Assembly (NCBI GenBank): GCA_001797335.1
Contig: MGPE01000001.1
Coordinates: forward strand, 101,775 to 165,774
Direction of reading: 5' to 3'
Origin: Deltaproteobacteria bacterium GWA2_38_16
Lineage (GTDB): Bacteria > Bdellovibrionota > JACOXK01 > 2-02-FULL-40-11
DNA length: 64,000 nucleotides
Of the stretch, positions 42,740-51,163 are shown in pieces (position 1 is the first letter of the stretch; each line of letters starts with the position of its first letter). The position numbers were made by a program, and so were the translations under genes. Below the pieces are notes generated by a model. That model was not told where the DNA came from, searched no databases, and saw only the letters and a program-made list of their open reading frames with translations.

Positions 42740-44688
42740 TCTTCAGTAAGGATACCAAAAAGGGCAGAATTTTTTTCTTGAGAACACTCTTGAGCCAGAG
42801 GAATCAGTGCAAGTCCTCCCAGGGGATTTGTATAGCCAGAAGAGGAAGGATACAGTTCTTCTCCTTGTGCTTCAAAAAGGCCATTTTTTTGAATTAAACT
42901 TAAAAGGCCCGTTTTAAGTTCTTGTTTTACTGTATTTAATTTTTCTTTTTCTTCATCTGATAATTCTTCTTTTTCAAAGAGAAACTCTATTGCAGAAGTA
43001 GCATAGGGAACGGTTGAGAAAAAATAATAAGGAGCCAATGAATCTTCTCCCAAATGCGTGTCATCTCGTTTAATTTGGGCCATAAGCGAAGGGAGATATT
43101 TCTTATAATTTTCTAAAGCTTTTATTAAATAATTTTTATAGGTCGTTTTTTGTTCTGGATCTTTTTCATTTCGATATAAAGCTAGGTATATGGGTACGGC
43201 TCTGGCTGCACTGCCTCGAACGGTATTTTTAATAAAACCCCCTGCACTGTAAGCAATTTGAAAGGGATTATCGGGATCGGGAGATTGTTTTAAAATATTG
43301 AATCCTTTTTCTTCAGGATGAACCAAAAGAGAGGTGGCCAGGGCATAGCTTGTAAATAAACTTCCTCGATTGGGTGTAGAAATAGCTTCTTTTGAAATTT
43401 GAATATTGCGTTCTAAATGAAGATGGGTAGTGGTAAGCTCTTTTTTTAATTTTTCTCTTTGTGAATCGGTTAAAGAATCTTTTTTAAGAATTTCTTGAAG
43501 AAGAAGGGCATAAAATTGTTTTCCATACACAGCGGGGGAATCTACAGGGATGCCGGTAGCAGATAAAACATCCGAAGCAAATATGTGGAGTTTTGAAAAT
43601 GGAGACGAAGGAAGTTCGCACCGACTGGGATCTGATTCTTGGGTAAGATCATGGGCAATAAGAGTAGAAATGTCTTTTATTTCTTTGCAAAAAGGGGCCG
43701 CTTTCACCATAAATAATGCGCCCAAAGATTGCAGAGCAAATCCCCAGGAAGTTTCTGTGGAATGGGTTTCTGGGTTATTAAAATTTTCTTCAATCCACCT
43801 CTGAGAATTTTGAGCCAAAGAACAAAGCGTAGAACAAAGGTCAGGAAGTTCGGGTTTTAGAAACGCTTTTTTAAGTTCTGAATCTAAAACCTCTCGATCT
43901 TCTTTAGAAAGATGAGGCCTAATTTCTTCAAGCACTTTGGCTGCCCGAGTTCGGGTATTGGAATTATCAGGATATTTTAAAAGTTCTATAAGGTTTGGAA
44001 AAACGTTTTTATTTTTTTCTTTTAACGCAATTAAAATATGAGAAACGACCATTCGATTATTGCTATCTTCATCTTTTAGAGCCTCAACAAGGTCTGGTGC
44101 AATGATGGCAGCATAATCATTTGTTTTTTTAATAACTTGTAGAATATTCCATCGAACATGAGGATCTTCATCTTTTAGAGCTTTTGCGAGTTGGGGAAGG
44201 ACTTCATGGGCATCTGGCTCTGCCTGGGCTAAAATTTGAGCTGCTTTTAAACGAATATCCGTTTCGGAATGATTTAATAGTTTTGTAAAATTAGGGAGAG
44301 CAGGCTTAAGGTGATCTTTCATGTTTCGCAGGGCTCCAGAGGCAACAGAACGAACATAAATATCTTCATCTGCTAAGGTATCTACCAAAGCAGGAGCAGC
44401 ATCTTTGGCTTTTTCTCCCCATTGTTCTAAAATATTGCCTGTATTCCATCGCATAGATTGATTGGGATCTTTTAAATTTTTAATAAGCTCAGGCATCAGA
44501 TCTTCGATGGCAATTTCAAACTCCTGGGCTCTGCGGCTAATAGTTCTAGCAGCAGCAAGGCGAGTTTCAGGATCTGAACTTTTAAACTCCTCTACGACTT
44601 GTTCCACTGTCTTTTCTTGGAGTATGCCCTGCTGTGACCAAAATGAAAAAAGTAGCAGAGCACCTATAAAAACAACCCTTTTTTTCAT
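42736..44688 (-). CDS. Exported HEAT-repeat protein with an alpha-helical C-terminal domain
   Basis: 650 residues from ATG 44688 (an ATG 12 bases earlier is also possible). Signal peptide MKKRVVFIGALLLFSFW. Residues about 20-270 form six or seven HEAT-type repeats, e.g. PALVDTLADEDIYVRSVASGA and QLAKALKDEDPHVRWNILQ, a curved binding surface. The second half (about 290-640) is helical, with SPDPDNPFQIAYSAGGFI and EELYPSSSGYTNPLGG, and looks like an alpha/alpha-toroid (terpenoid-cyclase-like), a guess from pattern. Function unknown. It is divergent from the Cys-rich gene at 44720, with start codons only 31 bases apart. Confidence 0.72.
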   Translation of the reverse strand: MKKRVVFIGALLLFSFWSQQGILQEKTVEQVVEEFKSSDPETRLAAARTISRRAQEFEIAIEDLMPELIKNLKDPNQSMRWNTGNILEQWGEKAKDAAPALVDTLADEDIYVRSVASGALRNMKDHLKPALPNFTKLLNHSETDIRLKAAQILAQAEPDAHEVLPQLAKALKDEDPHVRWNILQVIKKTNDYAAIIAPDLVEALKDEDSNNRMVVSHILIALKEKNKNVFPNLIELLKYPDNSNTRTRAAKVLEEIRPHLSKEDREVLDSELKKAFLKPELPDLCSTLCSLAQNSQRWIEENFNNPETHSTETSWGFALQSLGALFMVKAAPFCKEIKDISTLIAHDLTQESDPSRCELPSSPFSKLHIFASDVLSATGIPVDSPAVYGKQFYALLLQEILKKDSLTDSQREKLKKELTTTHLHLERNIQISKEAISTPNRGSLFTSYALATSLLVHPEEKGFNILKQSPDPDNPFQIAYSAGGFIKNTVRGSAARAVPIYLALYRNEKDPEQKTTYKNYLIKALENYKKYLPSLMAQIKRDDTHLGEDSLAPYYFFSTVPYATSAIEFLFEKEELSDEEKEKLNTVKQELKTGLLSLIQKNGLFEAQGEELYPSSSGYTNPLGGLALIPLAQECSQEKNSALFGILTED

Positions 44689-44719
44689 TTCTTTTCCCAT
44701 TACTCTCTTATCGGAAGAA

Positions 44720-46075
44720 ATGAAAAAAAATTTACTTTATAAAAATCGTCAAAATGCCGATAAACGTATTGTGAAACAATACTTTAAAATATCACTCTTG
44801 GTGATCGCTTTTCTGATGGGCATACCATATCTGTGGGCAGAAATTTATACTCCCAAAGACATTCCGGGCTGTTATATGGAAGGAAGCAGTTTAGATCAAT
44901 CCCTCCTAGATGAGATGATCTGGCAATTTTCTCTTGAATTTCAAAAGCCACCTCATGAAAGAAATCATGAGAGATTAAAGGAGTTTTTGGAAAGTAAATT
45001 GGGGCTAGCGGAATCAAGAACACTTCAAGCACTCATCATGAGAACTTGGGGGCCGCGAGGGGGGTTGGTATCATTTTTGAATATTGCCCCTAATCTAGAG
45101 CACTTGAATCGAGAAAACCAATTAAGGAGATTAAAGGAAGCCTGTGATAAAATAAAAATGTTGTCGCAAGATCGCACCAATGCCATCCAAAATATTACCT
45201 ATCTCTTAGACCTCGATGGAAAATGGAATCCTCTTCAATTTGAATATACTTTAAATGCGCTCAAGGATATTCGTGCTTCTTTGCCAGTACCTGAAAGTTC
45301 TTTTTTGGTATGTAGTGATAATCTATTACAGATGGATGATTATGCATACAAATGGGCACGGGAAATGAAAGACGCCCTCCAGAAAATTCAATTAGCACTT
45401 CCAGAGAGAGGACAAACCTGTTGTGTTTGCCAAACAGATATTAGTCCTGAATGGCAAAAACCATTTTTTAGAAAAGGATGTAGAGATTGGCTAAGCCATC
45501 AAGAGGGGTGTGCGTTTGAAGAGGTGAGAGAGGAAATTCCTGTTTATATGACGGATAAAGATGCCATTCAGCTTCCTCATATATGCGATAGCGGTACGCT
45601 CAAGCTTGGTTATGTTGGTCATTGGCATGGAGGTTTAACGAATTTTTTTGTAAAAAATGCGCTTGTTCCTACCGCACGATTACATAATGTAACTATTCAG
45701 TACGACAATACAGCCTGTGAAGCCTTGAAATCTCCCCATGGTGTTCAAGACGAACTTTCACATGTAATACTTCCCAAAAATGTCGATATCTCCATAACGG
45801 GCAATCAATGTATTAGCTGGGGAGCTTGGGAGTACTATTTAGGAAAGGGCCCAAATGTTTCATGCAAGGTCGGAACCCAGTGTTCCGCGCCAGAATTTCC
45901 TTCGTGTGCACCTCATCTTAATCAAATGTGTTTGGATGAAGGAGCTATCGTGACATGCCTTAATGAACAAAACCAAAGAACCCCTCTTACCTGTTGTGAG
46001 CGTCGATTTCGAAGTCTAAGCGGTATTGGTGAATCCAGAGAATGGGTTTTTATTCCTGGAGCGGGTTGTCGATAA
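44720..46075 (+). CDS. Cys-rich exported protein of unknown function
   Basis: 451 residues from ATG 44720. The longer open frame upstream lies over the HEAT gene's antisense strand and is not used. A membrane segment (ISLLVIAFLMGIPYLWAEIY) acts as signal or anchor. The N-terminal half is helical; the C-terminal half holds about 20 Cys (CCVCQTDISPEW, WHGGLTNFF, CKVGTQCSAPEFPSCAPHLN, CCERRF), in a pattern for disulfides in the periplasm or outside. No family recognised. Its gene starts 31 bases from the divergent HEAT gene, so the two may be controlled together. Confidence 0.65.
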   Translation: MKKNLLYKNRQNADKRIVKQYFKISLLVIAFLMGIPYLWAEIYTPKDIPGCYMEGSSLDQSLLDEMIWQFSLEFQKPPHERNHERLKEFLESKLGLAESRTLQALIMRTWGPRGGLVSFLNIAPNLEHLNRENQLRRLKEACDKIKMLSQDRTNAIQNITYLLDLDGKWNPLQFEYTLNALKDIRASLPVPESSFLVCSDNLLQMDDYAYKWAREMKDALQKIQLALPERGQTCCVCQTDISPEWQKPFFRKGCRDWLSHQEGCAFEEVREEIPVYMTDKDAIQLPHICDSGTLKLGYVGHWHGGLTNFFVKNALVPTARLHNVTIQYDNTACEALKSPHGVQDELSHVILPKNVDISITGNQCISWGAWEYYLGKGPNVSCKVGTQCSAPEFPSCAPHLNQMCLDEGAIVTCLNEQNQRTPLTCCERRFRSLSGIGESREWVFIPGAGCR

Positions 46076-46080
46076 AGATT

Positions 46081-46653
46081 CTATTTCCCAGTTACAATAG
46101 AAATAACTTTAGAATGCCAGGTTTTGCCTTTGAGAGTGTGTAAGGTAGATACGCCTTTTAAATAATTTCCTTCGTTAAGTTCATACACATTCCAAAGATA
46201 AGGAGTGCATATAATGACTCCATGGGTGGGAGGGCGGCCAGAGACGTTAATCGTATCAGGAAGTTTAGTATCCATGGGAAGTTTTTTGTAATCCAACCAA
46301 TAAGCGGTTCTTACTTCAGCTCTCATTTTTAGCCATATCTCCTGTAGTAAGGGATGATTTTTATGGATGAGAGTGGTTTTAGATTCCCATCTAAACTGAA
46401 TTTGGCGAAATTCATCTAAATAGCATCCTGAAAGAATAGGATTTTTTTTGAGATGCTGCCATTTAGCAGATTTTGTATGAGTATTTATGGCCAAAGCCTT
46501 GAGTTCGGCAATGTAATGAACATGAACCGTTCTTAGTTGTGGGTGATTTTTCAAATCGACAGTTCCCACCTGGCAATAAGCCGGATGTTCTTCATCCGAA
46601 AATGCTTTGGCAATGAGATTAAAACAAAAATCTGGGGAAAGGAAATTAGACAT
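46081..46653 (-). CDS. Pyridoxamine 5'-phosphate oxidase-like flavoprotein
   Basis: 190 residues. Split-barrel FMN-binding fold: AYCQVGTVDLKNHPQLRTVHV, a central AINTHTKSAKWQHLKKNP (FMN phosphate contacts) and FRQIQFRWES. It lacks the full PdxH C-terminal substrate motif, so it is a family member of uncertain reaction, perhaps with another flavin or heme substrate. It overlaps tatD by 8 bases on the same strand. Confidence 0.8.
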   Translation of the reverse strand: MSNFLSPDFCFNLIAKAFSDEEHPAYCQVGTVDLKNHPQLRTVHVHYIAELKALAINTHTKSAKWQHLKKNPILSGCYLDEFRQIQFRWESKTTLIHKNHPLLQEIWLKMRAEVRTAYWLDYKKLPMDTKLPDTINVSGRPPTHGVIICTPYLWNVYELNEGNYLKGVSTLHTLKGKTWHSKVISIVTGK

Positions 46654-47419
46654 ATGAAGACAGTAATCCGAATAATTTTTTTGTATTTTGAGTTGTGACT
46701 TTGGCGACTTCTTCTAAGGGAATATGTTTAAGTTCCGCAATTTTTTTAGCTGTTTGTACCACAAAGGCAGGTTCATTGCGTTTCCCTCGGTTAGGCTCAG
46801 GAGCTAAAAAAGGGGCATCCGTTTCAATGAGCATTTTTTCTAAAGGGAGTTCTTTTACTACTTCTTGAAGTACAGTGGATTTTTTAAAAGTGACAATCCC
46901 AGAAATAGAAATATAAAATCCCATGTCTAATGCCTTTTTAGCTTCCGCTAAAGATCCTGTAAAACAATGAAATACCCCTTTAAAATATTGGGACCTATTT
47001 AAAATATCAATGATATTTTGAAACGCTTCTCTGCAATGAATACTGATGGGCAGGTTGAGCTCTTTGGCTAGACAAACTTGTTCTTCAAATCTTTGTTTTT
47101 GAATATCGGGGGTTGAGTGCTTATAAAAATAATCAAGGCCAATCTCTCCAATAGCCACGACTTTAGGCTTTCTGGCTAATTCTTTTAAAATATCTAAATA
47201 ATGATCGGGAGTATCTTTGCCATCATGGGGGTGGATGCCAATAGCTGCAAAAATATGAGGATATTGAGAAGCCAGGGCTACTGTTTTTTTAGAATGTTCT
47301 ACAGAAGTTCCGATGTTTAAAATGGCTTCAACCTGAGCAGACTTAGCCCTTTCTAACACCTGAGGAAAATCAGCTGCATATTCATCAAACTCTAAATGAG
47401 CATGGCTATCAATAAACAT
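46646..47419 (-). CDS. tatD: TatD family metal-dependent DNase/hydrolase
   Basis: 257 residues. Amidohydrolase barrel with DSHAHLEFDEY, AIGIHPHD, IGEIGLDYF (Glu ligand), IHCREA, HCFTG and ETDAPFLAPEPNRGK motifs in order. Family members trim DNA 3' ends or D-Tyr-tRNA-like substrates. It lies downstream of metG in the common metG-tatD order, though a nucleotidyltransferase module on the other strand now separates them by about 750 bp, so it may be separately transcribed. Confidence 0.95.
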   Translation of the reverse strand: MFIDSHAHLEFDEYAADFPQVLERAKSAQVEAILNIGTSVEHSKKTVALASQYPHIFAAIGIHPHDGKDTPDHYLDILKELARKPKVVAIGEIGLDYFYKHSTPDIQKQRFEEQVCLAKELNLPISIHCREAFQNIIDILNRSQYFKGVFHCFTGSLAEAKKALDMGFYISISGIVTFKKSTVLQEVVKELPLEKMLIETDAPFLAPEPNRGKRNEPAFVVQTAKKIAELKHIPLEEVAKVTTQNTKKLFGLLSSYV

Positions 47420-47457
47420 AGGGGGCTTTATAACTCATTTCCCAATTGTCTTCAATG

Positions 47458-47474
47458 TGCTATAATTACCCTCA
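47458..47474 (+). promoter_or_regulatory. Extended -10 promoter giving a leaderless start
   Basis: TGC-TATAAT at 47458-47466 is a perfect extended -10 box. The ATG at 47474 begins 7 bases after it, right at the expected transcription start, so the small protein would be translated from a leaderless mRNA. Confidence 0.6.
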
Positions 47475-47650
47475 TGAAACAGCATCATCTTACTCAAAAA
47501 ATGGCACTGACTCGGTTAAAACAATGGGAAGCCATTACAAATCTTTGTCTTCAAATGAAAGCTTTAATCTATAAGGATAAAAAATTAAATAACCTTGATT
47601 TGCTCCAAAAAGTTCTATCCACTTTAACCAAAGAAAAAACACTCAAGTGA
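47474..47650 (+). CDS. Small helical protein upstream of the nucleotidyltransferase
   Basis: 58 residues from ATG 47474 (MKQHHLTQKMALTRLKQWEA, ending VLSTLTKEKTLK). All-helical and basic. The extended frame from 47396 would overlap the divergent tatD start and is less likely. It overlaps the nucleotidyltransferase gene by 4 bases (GTGA). Small partner proteins preceding a MNT-type nucleotidyltransferase are seen in toxin-antitoxin modules, but I cannot assign this one. Confidence 0.5.
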   Translation: MKQHHLTQKMALTRLKQWEAITNLCLQMKALIYKDKKLNNLDLLQKVLSTLTKEKTLK

Positions 47651-48156
47651 AGCACCTTCCCCCAGAGTCCTTTGTAGATGATTTACTGACGGTTTGTTCA
47701 GCTTTAAATCAATTAGAGATTCCTTATATGATTATTGGAGGTATAGCGGTTGCTCTTTGGGCAAACCCTCGTGCGACCATTGATTTAGATTTTGTTATTG
47801 CGCTTCATTTTTTTGAATTGAAAAAAATAAAAATCATTCGTTTTTCTCTGTGTAAAGACACGCATGATCTTTTGACCATTGATCTTATTCTCGCAATAGA
47901 TAGTTTTTTAAAAGCAGCGCTTGATCGACGTGTATCGTTTACCCTTTCAAATCAAAAGCTTTATGCAATAACTCCAGAAGACTTAATTTTATTGAAACTT
48001 AGCAGTGCTCGTCCTCAAGATATTGTTGATGTTACAAATGTTATCGCTGCTCAAAAAGGATTAGATCTTCCTTATCTGACAAAGTGGGCGAAGCAACTTA
48101 AACTTACGAGTCAACTTAAAAAACTTCTAAAACCAAACGCCTCAAAACTCTCTTAG
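47647..48156 (+). CDS. Nucleotidyltransferase (AbiEii/MNT-like), compact
   Basis: 169 residues. Nucleotidyltransferase core IPYMIIGGIAVALWANPRATIDLDFVI (split: GG motif, then DLD metal ligands) and YAITPEDLILLKLSSARPQDIVD near the end, as in AbiEii-type proteins and other DUF6036-like enzymes that modify tRNA or proteins in toxin systems. The stretch between DLD and the third acid is about 28 residues instead of roughly 50, so it may be a shortened or degenerate copy. Start is GTG, translationally coupled to the small gene before it. It converges with metG. Confidence 0.68.
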   Translation: MKHLPPESFVDDLLTVCSALNQLEIPYMIIGGIAVALWANPRATIDLDFVIALHFFELKKIKIIRFSLCKDTHDLLTIDLILAIDSFLKAALDRRVSFTLSNQKLYAITPEDLILLKLSSARPQDIVDVTNVIAAQKGLDLPYLTKWAKQLKLTSQLKKLLKPNASKLS

Positions 48157-48166
48157 AATCCTTAGC

Positions 48167-49720
48167 TTAAGAAGTTTGGATGCGGGGGAAGAGAGGGGGA
48201 ATAATGTGTGTGAGCTGCCCTTCTTGAATGTGTCCCCACGTTGAACTTTCTAGAAGAGTGTGTTCTTCGATTTTATCTTGAATCCCCAATGCCGACCAAA
48301 TCTTTTGACTGCTTTCGGGCATAAAAGCATAGGTTAAAAGAGCAGAGATTCTTAAAACTTCTAAACACAGATACAGTGTTTTTTCGAGTTCTTGAGTTTT
48401 TCCTTCTTTGGCCAGTTTCCACGGAGCCATGGTTTCCAAATAACGATTGGTAGCGCCAATCAATGTCCAAATTGCAATCAATGCTTTTGAAAAAGAAATT
48501 GCCTGAAGATGATCTTTGGTTTCTTGAACTACTTTTTGAGAAAGATTTATGAGTAGTTGATCTTGAGAGGTTAGGTTTTTAGGTTTTTGGGGAACTACAC
48601 CTTTACAATATTTTTGAACCATCGTTAAGGTTCTGGAGAGTAAATTTCCATAGTCATTGGCCAAGTCACTGTTTACTCGGTGAATGAAGGCTTCCCTGGA
48701 ATATTCTCCATCGAGTCCAAAAGGAATTTCTCGAAATAAAAAGTAACGCAACGGATCTAATCCAAACTCTTGGGTTACAGCATAAGGATCAATGGCATTG
48801 CCTTTTGATTTTGAAATTTTTTCTCCACTTTTTCCTGTAATCCACCCGTGGGCAAAGATTTTTTTAGGAAGAGGCAGCCCTATAGACAGGAGCATGGTAG
48901 GCCAATAGACTGCATGAAAACGCAAAATATCTTTTCCAATGAGATGAATGGCTGTGGACCAGTAATGGTTAAATTGAGAAGAATTTTCTAGATAGCCAAT
49001 GCCACTTAAATAGTTAATGAGCGCATCAAACCAAACATATAAGATGTGTTTTTTATTGGTTTTTTCTATTTCTGGGACCGGTATTCCCCAAGAAATTGTG
49101 GTGCGGCTAATACTTAAATCTCGAAGGCCAGTTTTAATAAAACTCACAACTTCATTTCTTCTGGATTCGGGCTGAATGAAATCAGGATTTTTTTCAATAT
49201 GCGCTAATAACTCTTTTTCATATTTTGACATCCTAAAAAAATAACTTTCTTCTTTAAGTTTTTCGACTTTTCTTGAGCATGTGGGGCAATTACCATCGGT
49301 AATTTGGGTTTCTGTCCAGAAGGCTTCGCAGGGGATACAATACCAATCTTCATATTGGCCTAAATAAATATCCCCTTTTTTAATTACTTTTTGAATAATG
49401 TCTAAAACAACTTTTTTATGACGATCTTCTGTGGTTCGAATAAAATCATCGTTTGAAATTTGAAGATGCTTCCAAAGCTTTCGATAGTTTTCCACTACCC
49501 GGTCGGCTAATTCTAAAGGAGTAGTTTTATTTTTTTCAGCTGCTTTTTCAGTTTTTTGACCATGCTCATCCGTGCCGGTAAGGAAAAAAACATCGTATCC
49601 ATCTAATCGATGAAATCTGGCTAAAATATCTGCTGCCAGAGTGGTGTAGGCATTCCCAATATGGGGGACATCATTGACATAATAAATGGGGGTAGTGATG
49701 TAGTAAGGTTTTTTATTCAT
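48167..49720 (-). CDS. metG: Methionyl-tRNA synthetase
   Basis: 517 residues, a short MetRS without the C-terminal dimerisation domain. HIGH-type PIYYVNDVPHIGNAYTTLA, the zinc-binding knuckle CIPCEAFWTETQITDGNCPTC, and the KISKS variant of the KMSKS loop (GEKISKSKGNAIDP). It charges both initiator and elongator tRNA-Met. It overlaps holB by 8 bases, in the operon nrdJ-tmk-holB-metG. Confidence 0.96.
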   Translation of the reverse strand: MNKKPYYITTPIYYVNDVPHIGNAYTTLAADILARFHRLDGYDVFFLTGTDEHGQKTEKAAEKNKTTPLELADRVVENYRKLWKHLQISNDDFIRTTEDRHKKVVLDIIQKVIKKGDIYLGQYEDWYCIPCEAFWTETQITDGNCPTCSRKVEKLKEESYFFRMSKYEKELLAHIEKNPDFIQPESRRNEVVSFIKTGLRDLSISRTTISWGIPVPEIEKTNKKHILYVWFDALINYLSGIGYLENSSQFNHYWSTAIHLIGKDILRFHAVYWPTMLLSIGLPLPKKIFAHGWITGKSGEKISKSKGNAIDPYAVTQEFGLDPLRYFLFREIPFGLDGEYSREAFIHRVNSDLANDYGNLLSRTLTMVQKYCKGVVPQKPKNLTSQDQLLINLSQKVVQETKDHLQAISFSKALIAIWTLIGATNRYLETMAPWKLAKEGKTQELEKTLYLCLEVLRISALLTYAFMPESSQKIWSALGIQDKIEEHTLLESSTWGHIQEGQLTHIIPPLFPRIQTS

Positions 49721-50549
49721 TGGGCCCGGTGAGTTGGGATAACCGCAAGAGTAAAGTTTCAGAAAGGAGTTCTCTGTTCACTTGAAAGGAGAGATTTTTT
49801 TTGGCTTCTAGGATGATGTGTAATTTGTCATAAATAGCTTGGGAAGTGAGCTGATGACACATGTTTTTTGCCAGAGTTTCTTTTTCTTTTAAAGGAGAGG
49901 AAATAGGGGTTAATCCTTGTTTAAAACACAAAAGGTCATGGTACCAAGTTAAAAAAACTTCCAAACAGTTTTTAAGGGTTGCCTCATCTTTAGAGATTTT
50001 TTTAGCCAATTCAAAACGGCCTTCGGCATTTTGAGGAAGAGACAGAAGGTCATTTAAAAACTCTATAGGAGGAAATGTTATTTGAGAAGCGCATGTGAGT
50101 CGAATAATATGACATCGAGAGATAATCGTTGGCAGTAAATTTTCTATATAAGGCGTAAGAAGAATAAATACGGAATGTTTGGGAGGTTCTTCTAAGATTT
50201 TAAGAAGGGAGTTACTAGAGGCAGGATTTAAATGATGGGCGCCATTAATAATGGCAACTTTCCATTTTCCCTCGTAAGGTCTTAAATGAAGTTCACGCTG
50301 AAGCTCTCTTAAGGTATCAATCTTAATGGTTTCATCATTGCTTTCAATCCATTTAACATCGGGATGAACAAGGCGATCTATTTTTTTACAAGAAAGACAA
50401 GTACACATGGATCCCTCGGTCAAGCCGAGGGATGACAGGCAATTTAATTTTTTGGCAAATAAAAGAGCCTCTTCTTTAAGAGAGAGACTATCCGTTCCTG
50501 TAAAAATATAAGCAGAGTGTACTCGTTGAATGTTAAGTAGTGGGTTCAT
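49713..50549 (-). CDS. holB: DNA polymerase III delta-prime subunit with a repeat in its zinc loop
   Basis: 278 residues. Clamp-loader subunit. AAA+-like fold without a P-loop (GTDSLSLKEEAL where other subunits bind ATP), with NSLLKILEEPP and SRCHIIRL (SRC arginine finger). Zinc knuckle Cys37, Cys49, Cys51, Cys54. The stretch between Cys37 and Cys49 (LSSLGLTEGS) is encoded by a short palindromic repeat (50410-50438), lengthening the loop from the typical eight to eleven residues. Overlaps tmk by 4 bases and metG by 8. Confidence 0.9.
   Translation of the reverse strand: MNPLLNIQRVHSAYIFTGTDSLSLKEEALLFAKKLNCLSSLGLTEGSMCTCLSCKKIDRLVHPDVKWIESNDETIKIDTLRELQRELHLRPYEGKWKVAIINGAHHLNPASSNSLLKILEEPPKHSVFILLTPYIENLLPTIISRCHIIRLTCASQITFPPIEFLNDLLSLPQNAEGRFELAKKISKDEATLKNCLEVFLTWYHDLLCFKQGLTPISSPLKEKETLAKNMCHQLTSQAIYDKLHIILEAKKNLSFQVNRELLSETLLLRLSQLTGPNE
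50410..50438. repeat. Short palindromic dispersed repeat, copy 3, inside holB
   Basis: GATCCCTCGGTCAAGCCGAG then GGATGACAG. Stem CCCTCGG/CCGAGGG, which differs from copies 1 and 2 but still pairs. Read on the coding (minus) strand it gives LSSLGLTEGS in frame in the zinc loop of the delta-prime protein. Confidence 0.85.
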
Positions 50550-51163
50550 ATTTTTTTAAATACAAGTTTTAAAATCTGTTCATGAATTTCTTTTTTGGAT
50601 CCCAAGGCATTGACAATTTTTACTCTGCGCGGTTCTGATTTAGCAAGCTTTAAATATCCTTTACGAATAGCGTCATGAAAAGATTTTTTTTCTTTTTCAA
50701 TTCGATCAAAACGATGTCTGCTCTCTTTGACTCTTTTTAAGCCATCTTTAGGAGGGCAATCTAAAATAATGGTTAAGTCGGGTTTTAAATCGCTAGTGGC
50801 AATGGCATTTAACTTAGAGACTAAATTTGAGGAAAGTTTTCGGGCATATCCTTGATACACGGTCGAAGCATCAGCATAGCGGTCAGAAATAACGACAATA
50901 TTTTTTTTTAAAGCAGCAAGGATTTTTTCTTGAACATGCTGAGAGCGGCCAGCTTCATAGAGCAAAAGTTCTGTGAGAGGAACCATTTTTTTATTTTTTG
51001 GATCTAAAAGAATATGCCGGATTTGATCCCCTATGGTTGTTCCCCCAGGCTCTCGGGTAATCAAGACATGATGGTCCTTTTTCTGAAGCACTTTTTTAAG
51101 AAGGTTAATTTGAGTGGTTTTTCCACTCCCCTCCCCTCCTTCGAAAGTAATAAATAAGCTCAT
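50546..51163 (-). CDS. tmk: Thymidylate kinase
   Basis: 205 residues from ATG 51163, which overlaps the nrdJ stop by 4 bases (ATGA); the longer frame upstream runs into nrdJ and is not needed. P-loop [12 protein letters not shown], the DR motif in [15 protein letters not shown], the LID region [10 protein letters not shown] with Arg residues. Phosphorylates dTMP to dTDP. Functional logic: nrdJ makes deoxynucleotides, tmk completes dTTP, holB loads the polymerase. Confidence 0.95.
   Translation of the reverse strand: MSLFITFEGGEGSGKTTQINLLKKVLQKKDHHVLITREPGGTTIGDQIRHILLDPKNKKMVPLTELLLYEAGRSQHVQEKILAALKKNIVVISDRYADASTVYQGYARKLSSNLVSKLNAIATSDLKPDLTIILDCPPKDGLKRVKESRHRFDRIEKEKKSFHDAIRKGYLKLAKSEPRRVKIVNALGSKKEIHEQILKLVFKKI

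Noticed and set aside
44462..44719. Upstream extension of the Cys-rich protein frame
   Set aside because: It lies antisense over the HEAT gene's coding start and gives Ser/Thr-rich shadow-like sequence; the protein from 44720 begins with a proper signal segment.
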